A stretch of 34,558 nucleotides of DNA, from positions 1-34,558 of the forward strand of contig JAOPVP010000034.1 in NCBI GenBank assembly GCA_025966135.1. Reading direction: 5' to 3'. The notes beneath the pieces are model-generated. The model worked only from the letters and a program-made list of their open reading frames with translations. It did not search any database and was not told the DNA's origin. Below, in pieces: positions 15,099 to 22,497 of the stretch. Source of the stretch: Frankiales bacterium (GTDB lineage: Bacteria; Actinomycetota; Actinomycetes; Mycobacteriales; SCTD01). The position numbers were made by a program, and so were the translations under genes. Numbering within the stretch: position 1 is the first letter of the stretch; each line of letters begins with the position of its first letter.

Positions 15099-16859
15099 TC
15101 AGGCGGTGGCGCGAGCAGGCCGCTCGATCGGGCGGAGGCGCCGGCGGTCGTCGAAGGGCCGGGCGCTGTCGCGGGCCACGGCGAGCTCCCCGAGCCAGGT
15201 CCGGAGGCGGCCGGCGCCGAACGCCGGCGAGGCCAGCTCACCGGTGAGGCGCACCAGGCGGACCCCGTCGGAGTCCAACCAGCGCAGCACGCAGCCGACC
15301 TCCTCCGCGGTGGCGGCGGGCAGCGGCCCTGGCTGCGGGACCACGGTCTCGGCGGTGGCGACGAGCGCGTCGACGAAAGGCCCCGGCTGCGCGCCACGGG
15401 GGATCACGCCGGCGGCGACGAGCCGGCCGCGGCGGATCACCGAGACTTCCCACCCGAGATCTGCCGTCGGGCGGGCAGCCACCAGCTCGGGCACCGAGGT
15501 GAGGGATGCCATGCGCTGCAGGTCGGCGACCGACCGCACCAGAGCGGCGAGCCGGTCGCGCTGGAGCGCCGCGTCCTCGAAGCGCTCATCCGCGGCGAGC
15601 AGCGCGAGGCGCCTGTGCAGCAGGTCGACGACCGCGGAGGGATCGGACGCGACGAGGGTCCGGAACGCCTCGGCGTGGGCGCCGTAGGCCTCCACCGACT
15701 CGCCGGACCCCACGAGACAGGGTGCCCCGCACCGTCCCATCTCCGCGAGGACGCACGCAGGCGAGGCGACGCGGACAGACAGGCGCTTGGTGCACTGCCG
15801 AAGGGGAATCGCCTCGTGGACCGCGGCCACGACGAGCTCCGCCGTACGAGCTGAGGAGAAGGGGCCGAGGTAGACGGCACCGTCGTCAGAAACCTTGCGT
15901 ACCAAGGAAAGTCGCGGGAAGGGCTCCACGGTGAGCTTCACCCAGGAGGCCCTCTCCGGGAACTTCGAGCGCCGGTTGTAACGCGGTCGATGCTCTGCGA
16001 TCAGGCGGAGCTCGCGGACGTCCGCCTCCAGGTCCGTCGCGCACACGACCGGGTCGACGCGCTCGGCGATGCCCACCATCTCCGCCATCCGGGTGCGCGG
16101 CTCCGACGCGGTGAAGTACGTCCGGACCCGGGACTTCAGGTCACGGGACTTGCCGACGTACAGCACCCGGCCCTGGCCGTCGCGGAACAGGTAGACGCCG
16201 GGGGCGTGGGGGAGCCCGTCCGCCAACCACCGCTTTCGGCGCTGCTGCGGGGTCACCTGCGCGGAGAAGGTCTTGAGCTCCTCCAGGGAGTGGACCCCCA
16301 GGTTGCCGAGCCGGCCGAGCAGCCCGTGGAGCACGTCGACGGTCGCACGGGCGTCGTGCAGTGCCCGGTGGTCGGGGACCGTCTCGGTGCGGAACAGCCG
16401 CGACAAGGAGGACAGCTTGCAGTCGGGTGCCTCGTCTCGGGTCAGCACCCGGCGGGCGAGCCGGGCGGTGTCGAGGGAGTCGAAGCCCGGCCAGGTCAGG
16501 CCCAGCCCCGAGCAGCCCGCGCGCAGGAAGCCCAGGTCGAAGGGCGCGTTGTGGGCCACCAGCACCGCACCGCGGGCGAACTCCAGGAACGCCGGCAGCG
16601 CCTCCGCCAGCCGCGGGGCGCCGGCGACCATGGAGTCGGTGATCCCGGTGAGGACCGCGATGAACGGCGGGATGGCCTGCGCCGGGTTGACCAAGGTCTG
16701 GAACTCGCCGAGGACCTCGCCGCCACACACCTTCACCGCGCCGATCTCGGTGATCGCGCAGTCGCGGTGCGACCCGCCCGTGGTCTCGAGGTCGACGACC
16801 ACGAAGACCGTCTCGCGCAGAGGGGTCCCCAGCTCGTCGAACGTCCCCTGCACCAGCAC
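15099..16859 (-). CDS. DEDDh exonuclease fused to GIY-YIG/UvrC-like nuclease
   Basis: A 586-residue two-nuclease protein likely involved in DNA repair. The N-terminal DnaQ-like 3'-5' exonuclease has VDLET (Asp23, Glu25), HNAPFD (Asp108) and His164/Asp169, a complete DEDDh site. The GIY-YIG domain follows at about 217-300 (GVYLFRD, LYVGKS). Beyond it, a Cys quartet with spacing C-x12-C-x7-C-x3-C (LRQC to GAPC) matches the iron-sulphur region of UvrC, which uses x11-x7-x3. It resembles mycobacterial Rv2191. GTG 16859 is chosen over TTG 16889 because TAGCGT lies seven bases before it, inside the longer frame. Confidence 0.88.
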   Translation of the reverse strand: MLVQGTFDELGTPLRETVFVVVDLETTGGSHRDCAITEIGAVKVCGGEVLGEFQTLVNPAQAIPPFIAVLTGITDSMVAGAPRLAEALPAFLEFARGAVLVAHNAPFDLGFLRAGCSGLGLTWPGFDSLDTARLARRVLTRDEAPDCKLSSLSRLFRTETVPDHRALHDARATVDVLHGLLGRLGNLGVHSLEELKTFSAQVTPQQRRKRWLADGLPHAPGVYLFRDGQGRVLYVGKSRDLKSRVRTYFTASEPRTRMAEMVGIAERVDPVVCATDLEADVRELRLIAEHRPRYNRRSKFPERASWVKLTVEPFPRLSLVRKVSDDGAVYLGPFSSARTAELVVAAVHEAIPLRQCTKRLSVRVASPACVLAEMGRCGAPCLVGSGESVEAYGAHAEAFRTLVASDPSAVVDLLHRRLALLAADERFEDAALQRDRLAALVRSVADLQRMASLTSVPELVAARPTADLGWEVSVIRRGRLVAAGVIPRGAQPGPFVDALVATAETVVPQPGPLPAATAEEVGCVLRWLDSDGVRLVRLTGELASPAFGAGRLRTWLGELAVARDSARPFDDRRRLRPIERPARATA

Positions 16860-16866
16860 CCTCAGG

Positions 16867-16872
16867 ACGCTA
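16867..16872 (-). promoter_or_regulatory. -10 box of the DEDDh/GIY-YIG gene
   Basis: TAGCGT on the minus strand is seven bases upstream of GTG 16859. It argues for that start rather than the upstream TTG codon, which would place the -10 box inside the coding region. Confidence 0.45.
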
Positions 16873-16909
16873 GGGGCGCGGTCCGACAAGGGGCGCGTGA
16901 CGCGCCGCC

Positions 16910-16928
16910 TAGGGTTGAGGCAGGGAGG
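16910..16928 (+). promoter_or_regulatory. -10 box and Shine-Dalgarno of the hydrolase-ABC fusion gene
   Basis: TAGGGT at 16910-16915 is a -10 box, and GGGAGG at 16923-16928 lies five bases before ATG 16934. The leader is only about a dozen bases. The gene shares a short control region with the divergent nuclease gene. Confidence 0.55.
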
Positions 16929-16933
16929 TACCG

Positions 16934-19546
16934 ATGGCGTCTGGAAGCCATCGCGGGCAGTGGCTCGCGACGGCAGCCATCGGCGTGCTCGCCCTCGGGA
17001 CCCTCACCACCGGCCTCGCCCACACCGGCGGGAGCAGCGACCCCACGATCAGAACCGTCAACGAGGTCGTCACGGTTCCGGGCGGCCCGACCGTCCCGGG
17101 CACCGTGCGGCTCGCGACCACCCTCTACCTGCCGGTCGACACCACCTCCCGGCACCCGGCCGTCATCGTGTCCCCAGGGTTCGGGCAGACCAAGGCCAGT
17201 GTCGCGACTGACGCCCGGGCCCTGGCCGCGCACGGCTACATCGCGCTGGCCTGGACCATGCGCGGGTTCGACCCAGGGGCCACCGACGGCGGCAGGATCG
17301 CGCTCGACGCACCCGACACCGAGGTCGCCGACCTGCGTCACCTCATCGACCACCTCGCCCAGCGCCCCGACGTCGTGCTCGACGGCCCGGGGGACCCGCG
17401 CGTCGGTCTCGTCGGCGGGTCGTACGGCGGCGGCGTGTCCCTGCTCGGCGCGGCCCTCGACGACCGCGTCGACGCCATCGTCCCGGTCATCACCTGGAAC
17501 AGCCTCGAGTCCTCGCTGCTGCCCGGCGACGTCTTCAAGGCGCAGTACGCCGCGGTCTTCTTCTCCGGTGCCACCGCGGGCGGTTGCCGGCAGTTCGCCC
17601 AGCGGGTCTGCACCACCTACCAGCGGATCGCGCAGACCGGCCGGGCGACAGCAGCCGACCGCGCGCTGCTCCGGGCCTCGAGCCCCGGCCCGCTGGCCAC
17701 GCGGATCAAGGCCCCGACGCTGCTGATCCAGGGTGAGGACGACACGCTGTTCCCGCTGTCTGAGTCGCTGGCCACGGCCGATGCCCTGCGGACCAACGGC
17801 ACGCCGGTGCACCTCGCCTGGGTCAAGGGCGGCCATGACGCGCCGTTCGGGTCCGCGGGTGAGGCGCGGATCAGGGCCCTGACGGCGAACTGGCTGGACC
17901 GCTGGCTGGGCCGCGACACCGCGGTGAGCACCGGTCCGGTCTTCCGCTGGGACCGCTCCAACGGACAACCCGGTACGGCGAGCTCCCTGCCGCCCCTGAA
18001 GGCCAGCACCACCGTGGCCCTCAGCGGCCCACAGAGCGCGACCGTCAGCAACCCGCCCGGCGGCCGGCCGGCCTCGATCAGCAGCGTCCCCGGCGCCGGT
18101 GCCCTCGGCGGGATCGCCGCCGGCCTCGGCTTCGACATCCCCGGCCAGAGCGCCAGTTGGCAGACGCCGCCGCTGCGCGAGACCCGTGAGCTGCTGGGAG
18201 CCGGCGAGCTGAAGGTGCACGTCAGCTCCACCACCGGCGAGGCGGTGCTATTCGCCAAGGTCCTCGACGTCGCCCCGGACGGCAGCACCAAGCTCCCGGG
18301 TGGCCAGGTCGCGCCGATCCGTCTCACCGGTGTCGGGGGAGCGGGTCGCGACATCACGCTGCGGCTCCCGACGCTCGCCCACGTCTTCCCTGCCGGCAAC
18401 AGGATCCGGGTCGCCGTGGCCACGACCGACCTTGGCTACGCCGGTCCCGTCAGCCCGGCGTCGTACCAGGTCTCGCTGCTGCCGGCGACGGCGCTGACGC
18501 TGCCGCTGGTCACGCTCTCGGGAGCCCGTGGGTACGGCACGCTGGCGCTCGTGAGCGGCGTGCTGCTGGCCGCGGCGCTGGCCGTCGGGGCCTACATCGT
18601 GCTGCGACGTCGCCGCCACCCGCCGGACCTCGGCGACGACGACGTCCCACCGGTCGTCATCACCGGCCTGGCCAAGAGCTACGCCGACGGCTTCCGCGCG
18701 GTGGACGGCGTCGACCTGGTCGTGGAGCGCGGTCAGGTCCTGGGCCTGCTCGGCCCGAACGGTGCCGGCAAGACGACGACCCTGCGGATGCTCGCCGGCC
18801 TCATCGCCCCGAGCGCCGGCGAGGTCCGGCTGTTCGGACGGACCGTCACCAGCGGCGCCCCGGTGCTCTCCCGTGTCGGGTTGTTCATCGAGGGCCCGGG
18901 GCTGCTGCCGCACCTGACGGGCATGGAGAACCTGCGGCTGTACTGGACCTCGACGGCCCCCTCGATGGAGGGCTCCTACGTGGAGGAGGCCCTCGACATC
19001 GCCGGGCTCGGCAGTGCGGTGGACCGTCCGGTCCGCACCTACAGCCAGGGCATGCGCCAGCGGCTCGCCATCGCGCAGGCGATGCTCGGCCGCCCCGACC
19101 TGCTGGTGCTCGACGAGCCCACCAACGGCCTCGATCCGCCTCAGATCAAGGAGGTCCGCGAGGTGCTGCGTGCCATCGCGGCGACCGGTCGCACGGTCCT
19201 GGTCAGCAGCCACCTGCTGTCCGAGGTGGAGCAGACCTGCTCGCACGTGGCCGTGATGAGCCGCGGGAAGATGGTCGCGCAGGGCACCGTCGACGAGCTG
19301 CTCGCCGACGACGGCACAGTCCGCGTGGAGGTCGACGACCAGGCTCGCGCGCTGGCGGTGCTGCGTCGGCTCGCCGGCGTGACGGACGTCGTGGCGGACG
19401 ACGGCGCCCTCGTCGTCGAGCTCGGTGGCACGTCGCGTGCGGCCGTCGTCGCGGCCCTGGTCGAGGCCGGTGTCGCGGTGCTGGGCGTCGCGAGCCGACG
19501 TCGTCTCGAGGACGTCTTCCTGGAGCTGCTGGGAGCCCCCGCATGA
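16934..19546 (+). CDS. Fusion of exported S15/CocE-like hydrolase with ABC transporter ATPase
   Basis: An 870-residue fusion. A signal anchor (about 10-28) leads to an alpha/beta hydrolase resembling X-Pro dipeptidyl-peptidase/CocE enzymes: nucleophile elbow GGSYGG (Ser163), probable acid Asp270 (GEDDTLFP) and base His301 (GGHDAP). A beta-rich region (about 335-515) fits the C-terminal jelly-roll of that family. A second membrane helix (about 534-557) ends in RRRRH, placing the rest inside. The ABC ATPase (572-870) has Walker A GPNGAGKT (607-614), signature YSQGMRQR (703-710), Walker B LLVLDEPT (723-730) and His760. Predicted topology is N-in, hydrolase out, ATPase in. It overlaps the permease gene by ATGA. 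The substrate is unknown; peptide or ester processing coupled to transport is inference. Confidence 0.9.
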   Translation: MASGSHRGQWLATAAIGVLALGTLTTGLAHTGGSSDPTIRTVNEVVTVPGGPTVPGTVRLATTLYLPVDTTSRHPAVIVSPGFGQTKASVATDARALAAHGYIALAWTMRGFDPGATDGGRIALDAPDTEVADLRHLIDHLAQRPDVVLDGPGDPRVGLVGGSYGGGVSLLGAALDDRVDAIVPVITWNSLESSLLPGDVFKAQYAAVFFSGATAGGCRQFAQRVCTTYQRIAQTGRATAADRALLRASSPGPLATRIKAPTLLIQGEDDTLFPLSESLATADALRTNGTPVHLAWVKGGHDAPFGSAGEARIRALTANWLDRWLGRDTAVSTGPVFRWDRSNGQPGTASSLPPLKASTTVALSGPQSATVSNPPGGRPASISSVPGAGALGGIAAGLGFDIPGQSASWQTPPLRETRELLGAGELKVHVSSTTGEAVLFAKVLDVAPDGSTKLPGGQVAPIRLTGVGGAGRDITLRLPTLAHVFPAGNRIRVAVATTDLGYAGPVSPASYQVSLLPATALTLPLVTLSGARGYGTLALVSGVLLAAALAVGAYIVLRRRRHPPDLGDDDVPPVVITGLAKSYADGFRAVDGVDLVVERGQVLGLLGPNGAGKTTTLRMLAGLIAPSAGEVRLFGRTVTSGAPVLSRVGLFIEGPGLLPHLTGMENLRLYWTSTAPSMEGSYVEEALDIAGLGSAVDRPVRTYSQGMRQRLAIAQAMLGRPDLLVLDEPTNGLDPPQIKEVREVLRAIAATGRTVLVSSHLLSEVEQTCSHVAVMSRGKMVAQGTVDELLADDGTVRVEVDDQARALAVLRRLAGVTDVVADDGALVVELGGTSRAAVVAALVEAGVAVLGVASRRRLEDVFLELLGAPA

Positions 19547-20346
19547 TCGCCGTCGAGATCCGCCGCCAGGCCAAGCGCCGCCGCACGGTCTACTCGTTCC
19601 TGGCGCTCTTCGCCATCCCGGTGATCGTCCTGGTGGCGCTGCTGGTCAACGGCGGGCCGTCGAATCGCGGTGGGACACCCGACCTTGTCGATGTCGCCTC
19701 CTCCAGCGGGCTGAACTTCGCCCTGTTCATGCTGCTCGCGACCTCGCAGTTCCTGCTGGTCGTGGTGGTGTCGCTGTTCGCCGGCGACGCCGTCGCGAGT
19801 GAGGCCCAGTGGGGGTCGCTGCGCTACCTGCTGACCAGGCCGATCCCGCGCGCCCGGCTGCTGCGCACCAAGCTGGTCGTCGCCTCGCTCTTCGCCGGTG
19901 CCGCCGTCGTCCTGGTCCCGCTGGTGTCCCTCGCGATGGGTGCGGTGGCCTTCGGGTGGTCGTCGGTGCAGACCCCCTTGGCGGGCGCGCTCGGCGTCAA
20001 CACCGGCCTGTCCCGGCTCGCCCTCGGCAGCGGGTATGTCGTCGCGACCATGACGGTGGTCGTCGCGCTGGCGTTCCTGTTCTCGACCATGACCGACGCC
20101 CCGCTGACCGCGGTCGGGGGGGCGGTGGTGTTCGTCGTGGTCAGCGAGATCCTCGACCAGGTGACGGCGCTGGGCTCGCTGCGCAGCGGCCTGCCGACGC
20201 ACTACTGGCTGGCCTGGCTGGACCTGCTCGTGGACCCTGTCGACGCCTCGAACATGACGACCGGCCTGCTGCAGCTGGTGCCCTGGGCTGTGATCCCGCT
20301 CGCCCTGGCGTTCTGGAACTTCAGCCGCAAGGACGTCCTGAGCTGA
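19543..20346 (+). CDS. ABC-2 type transporter permease
   Basis: A 267-residue integral membrane protein with about six hydrophobic helices (around 18-36, 59-80, 112-135, 160-180, 186-202 and 240-257). The cytosolic elbow and the segment SEAQWGSLRYLLTRPIPRARLL are typical of ABC-2 permeases, where this loop contacts the ATPase. Its ATG overlaps the stop of the hydrolase-ATPase fusion (ATGA), so the two are made together and almost certainly form one transporter, probably as a homodimer with two fused ATPases. Export is the usual direction for this class; the cargo is not known. Confidence 0.88.
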   Translation: MIAVEIRRQAKRRRTVYSFLALFAIPVIVLVALLVNGGPSNRGGTPDLVDVASSSGLNFALFMLLATSQFLLVVVVSLFAGDAVASEAQWGSLRYLLTRPIPRARLLRTKLVVASLFAGAAVVLVPLVSLAMGAVAFGWSSVQTPLAGALGVNTGLSRLALGSGYVVATMTVVVALAFLFSTMTDAPLTAVGGAVVFVVVSEILDQVTALGSLRSGLPTHYWLAWLDLLVDPVDASNMTTGLLQLVPWAVIPLALAFWNFSRKDVLS

Positions 20347-20353
20347 CTGTCGT

Positions 20354-20365
20354 TAGTGTGCGCAC
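20354..20365 (+). promoter_or_regulatory. -10 box, leaderless start of zinc-ribbon gene
   Basis: TAGTGT at 20354-20359, six bases, then GTG 20366. There is no Shine-Dalgarno. It separates this gene from the transporter operon that ends at 20346. Confidence 0.5.
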
Positions 20366-20614
20366 GTGGCTGTCCCGCTCCCTGGTCCTGACACCCGCTG
20401 GCGCTGCAGCCAGTGCGGCAACCTCACGCGCTTCGATGTGACCCGGACGACCCGGGCCCGGGAGTACGTCCACGTCGACCTCGCAGGCGAGCCGGCGGTC
20501 GAGGAGCGACAGATCGCCGAGGACGTCGTGGAGCACGTCTCCTGCCGATGGTGCTCGGCCGTCGACACGGTCGAGCTCGTTCCGCGACCAGCATCGCCGC
20601 TGACGACCTCGTAG
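20366..20614 (+). CDS. Small zinc-ribbon-like protein
   Basis: An 82-residue protein with two CxxC knuckles, Cys14/Cys17 (CSQC) and Cys60/Cys63 (CRWC), separated by 42 mostly charged residues including RFDVTRTTRAREYVHV. The pattern is that of a zinc ribbon that could bind nucleic acid or protein. No catalytic site is seen. It directly precedes the NYN-domain gene, whose promoter overlaps its stop codon, so a role in the same RNA-related process is possible but unproved. Confidence 0.7.
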   Translation: MAVPLPGPDTRWRCSQCGNLTRFDVTRTTRAREYVHVDLAGEPAVEERQIAEDVVEHVSCRWCSAVDTVELVPRPASPLTTS

Positions 20615-20623
20615 CGTTCGTCC
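20612..20623 (+). promoter_or_regulatory. -10 box overlapping a stop codon, leaderless NYN gene start
   Basis: TAGCGT at 20612-20617, six bases, then ATG 20624. Its first three bases are the TAG stop codon of the zinc-ribbon gene. No Shine-Dalgarno fits, so the downstream gene probably has its own leaderless transcript. Confidence 0.5.
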
Positions 20624-21916
20624 ATGGACGCGTTGCCGGCGCAGGTACGGGCGCGGGTCCTCGCGCTCGCGAGCGACCGGCTCGGCGCCCTCCCGCTCGA
20701 CGCGGTCCCGGTGTCCCTGCGCGCCGTGGCCCGGTTCACGCCCGCCAAGCGCGCCCGCCTCGGAGCCGCCGCCCTGGCCGCCGCGCTCGAGAGCGATCCC
20801 GGCTTCCGGCAGGGCGTGGCCGAGGAGGTCCGGGACCGCCACCCCGAGGTGAGTACGGCGCTGCTCGCCGGCACCGACGTCCCGGCCGCTCCCGTGGAGG
20901 AGATCGCGGCCTACGCCTACCTGCTGCGCTCGCCCGGCTGGGAGGCGCGGGTGGCCCGTGCCGCCGAGGAGCTGAGCGCCCGGTCGGCTCGGGCGGCCGG
21001 TGCGGCCCAGCTCGACGCGGTGGAGCGCCTCACCGAGCAGCTCGACGCCGTCCGCGCGACCGGTCGTGAGGAGCTCGCGGCGGCCCGCCAGGACGCTCGG
21101 GCCGCCGCCGTCGAGCTGGCCGCGGTCCGACGCAAGGTCCGGGAGATGGGCGATCGGGCCGGACGTGCCGAGCAGGCCCGGCGGGTCGCCGAGGAGGCGC
21201 TCGCCGAGGTGCGCCGGGAGCTCGAGGAGCTGCGGGCCGCCCGCGACTCGGAGCTGCAGGGCCTGCACGACCGGCTCGCCGACACCGAGGGAGCCGTCGC
21301 CGACGCCCGCCGGGCGGCACGCGAGGGTCGCCAGGACGACCAGCTCCGGCTGCGACTGCTGCTCGACGCCCTCGTCGGAGCGGCTCAGGGTCTGCGGCGC
21401 GAGCTGGCCCTGCCGCCGACCGAGGGGCGCCCGGCCGACACGCTCGCCGGCGACTACGCCGTACCGCAGTCCTCGACGTCGCTGCAGGGGAGGGCGGACG
21501 AGGACCCGGCGCTGCTCGGCGCGCTGCTCGCCGTCCCCACCACGCACCTGATCGTCGACGGCTACAACGTCACCAAAGCCGCGTACGGCGGACTCGCCCT
21601 GGAGGCCCAGCGCCGGCGTCTGCTCGGAGGCCTCGGCGGGCTGGCTGCCCGTACCGCCGCCGAGGTCACGGTCGTCTTCGACGGCTCGGACGGCGCCGTG
21701 CCGGTGGCGCTGCCGGCACCGCGCGGTGTCCGGCTGCTGTTCAGCCGCACGGGGGAGACCGCGGACGAGGTCGTACGCCGGCTCGCCCGGCACGAGCCCG
21801 AGGGGCGGCCGGTCGTCGTCGTGTCCAGCGACAAGGAAGTCATCGACGGGATCCGACGAGCCGGTGCCCGAGCCGTCCCCTCGGTGGCTCTCGCCCGCCT
21901 CCTCGAACGCAGCTGA
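20624..21916 (+). CDS. NYN/PIN-like RNase domain protein with central coiled coil
   Basis: A 430-residue protein. Residues 1-115 are helical, about 115-240 form a long Ala/Glu/Arg-rich coiled coil, and about 305-430 are a NYN domain of the YacP/PIN-like nuclease group. The acidic residues expected at the metal site are visible: Asp312 (VDGYN), Asp353 (FDG), Asp381 (TADE) and Asp403 (SSDKE). Such domains cut structured RNA in YacP-type RNases; whether this one is active is inference. The coiled coil suggests dimerisation or scaffold binding. It is flanked by two small Cys-rich proteins. Confidence 0.85.
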   Translation: MDALPAQVRARVLALASDRLGALPLDAVPVSLRAVARFTPAKRARLGAAALAAALESDPGFRQGVAEEVRDRHPEVSTALLAGTDVPAAPVEEIAAYAYLLRSPGWEARVARAAEELSARSARAAGAAQLDAVERLTEQLDAVRATGREELAAARQDARAAAVELAAVRRKVREMGDRAGRAEQARRVAEEALAEVRRELEELRAARDSELQGLHDRLADTEGAVADARRAAREGRQDDQLRLRLLLDALVGAAQGLRRELALPPTEGRPADTLAGDYAVPQSSTSLQGRADEDPALLGALLAVPTTHLIVDGYNVTKAAYGGLALEAQRRRLLGGLGGLAARTAAEVTVVFDGSDGAVPVALPAPRGVRLLFSRTGETADEVVRRLARHEPEGRPVVVVSSDKEVIDGIRRAGARAVPSVALARLLERS

Positions 21917-21937
21917 CGGTTTGTCGGTGGGGGCTCC

Positions 21938-21980
21938 TAGGTTCTGGAGCGCGGCCGAGGGTGCCGTCGGAGAAGTGGAG
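21938..21980 (+). promoter_or_regulatory. -10 box and Shine-Dalgarno of the small CxxC protein gene
   Basis: TAGGTT at 21938-21943 with a CTGACG -35-like element at 21913-21918 (19-bp spacer, overlapping the NYN stop). GGAG at 21977-21980 is six bases from GTG 21987, which decides this start. Confidence 0.4.
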
Positions 21981-21986
21981 AGAGCA

Positions 21987-22178
21987 GTGCTCATCGACTG
22001 CGACGCGTGCGCTGTGCGTGACCTGCAGTGCGGCGACTGCGTCATGACGGTCCTCCTCGGCAACCCGGGGGTCTACGAGGTCGGCCCAGGGGAGGCGGAG
22101 GCGCTCGATGCCCTCGCCGGGAGCGGTCTCGTCCCACGCCTGCGGCTGGTGCCGCTGGGCATGCCGGAGGCCTCCTGA
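21987..22178 (+). CDS. Tiny four-cysteine (CxxC-x6-CxxC) protein
   Basis: A 63-residue protein with Cys5, Cys8, Cys15 and Cys18 (CDAC then CGDC), a compact probable zinc or Fe-S site, followed by a region ending in LVPRLRLVPLG. It is short but convincing: it has a proper ribosome binding site, high-GC third positions, and a clear Cys pattern. The frame stays open upstream to 21726 but that would overlap the NYN gene. I do not know a function. It sits between the NYN gene and the riboswitch-controlled wall hydrolase. Confidence 0.7.
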   Translation: MLIDCDACAVRDLQCGDCVMTVLLGNPGVYEVGPGEAEALDALAGSGLVPRLRLVPLGMPEAS

Positions 22179-22226
22179 CAGGTCTCAAGGGTCACTTGAG
22201 ACTCGGGACACGGCGGGATGCGCAGG

Positions 22227-22256
22227 TTGTCCACGTCTGTGCCGACTCCGTAGACT
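22227..22256 (+). promoter_or_regulatory. Promoter of the riboswitch-NlpC/P60 transcript
   Basis: TTGTCC (22227-22232) and TAGACT (22251-22256) are separated by 18 bp, a good sigma-70-type pair. Transcription would start near 22263, giving a leader of about 235 bases that contains the whole riboswitch. Confidence 0.6.
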
Positions 22257-22311
22257 CCCTCGCGGTCCACCAGCGCGACGGTCTTCCACACGGGGGGACG
22301 GCGCTCGGACC

Positions 22312-22470
22312 ACCGCCGAGTCTGCTGCCGGGCCCCCGCCCGGCGCGGAGCCGGGGAACCACATTCCCCTGGGGTGAATCGGCGCTGAGCACCGGCCTTC
22401 GACGAGGGTCGGAAGGAAGCGTCGTAGGGCTTCTTCCCGCCCGAACCCGTCAGCTCACCTGGTAGGCGGT
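22312..22470 (+). ncRNA. c-di-AMP (ydaO/yuaA-type) riboswitch aptamer
   Basis: The leader of the NlpC/P60 gene carries the conserved blocks of the ydaO class, which binds cyclic di-AMP: GGAGCCGGGGAACCACA (22347-22363), GGGGTGAATC (22371-22380) and CCGAACCCGTCAGCTCACC (22441-22459). Closing helix P1 is perfect: ACCGCC (22312-22317) with GGCGGT (22465-22470). A variable stem GCCGGGC/GCCCGGC with a CCCC loop lies at 22327-22344. In actinobacteria this class is known upstream of resuscitation-promoting factor and NlpC/P60 wall hydrolase genes, normally lowering expression when c-di-AMP is high. The region 22179-22311 upstream holds only the promoter. Confidence 0.95.
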
Positions 22471-22496
22471 CTGAGGAAGAATGGAGACCCGCCTCC
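22464..22496 (+). promoter_or_regulatory. Possible expression platform: competing hairpins at the start region
   Basis: AGGCGGTCT (22464-22472), which includes the 3' strand of aptamer helix P1, can instead pair with AGACCCGCCT (22485-22494) leaving one bulged C. A smaller alternative, GGAG (22483-22486) with CTCC (22493-22496), would hide the only likely ribosome binding site. The two folds are mutually exclusive, as expected for a switch. No T run follows, so control of translation rather than termination is suggested. Confidence 0.4.
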
Positions 22497-22497
22497 C

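Noticed and set aside
20321..22063. 580-codon open frame on the minus strand
   Set aside because: It is a shadow of the NYN-domain gene and the zinc-ribbon gene; no recognisable motif and biased composition.
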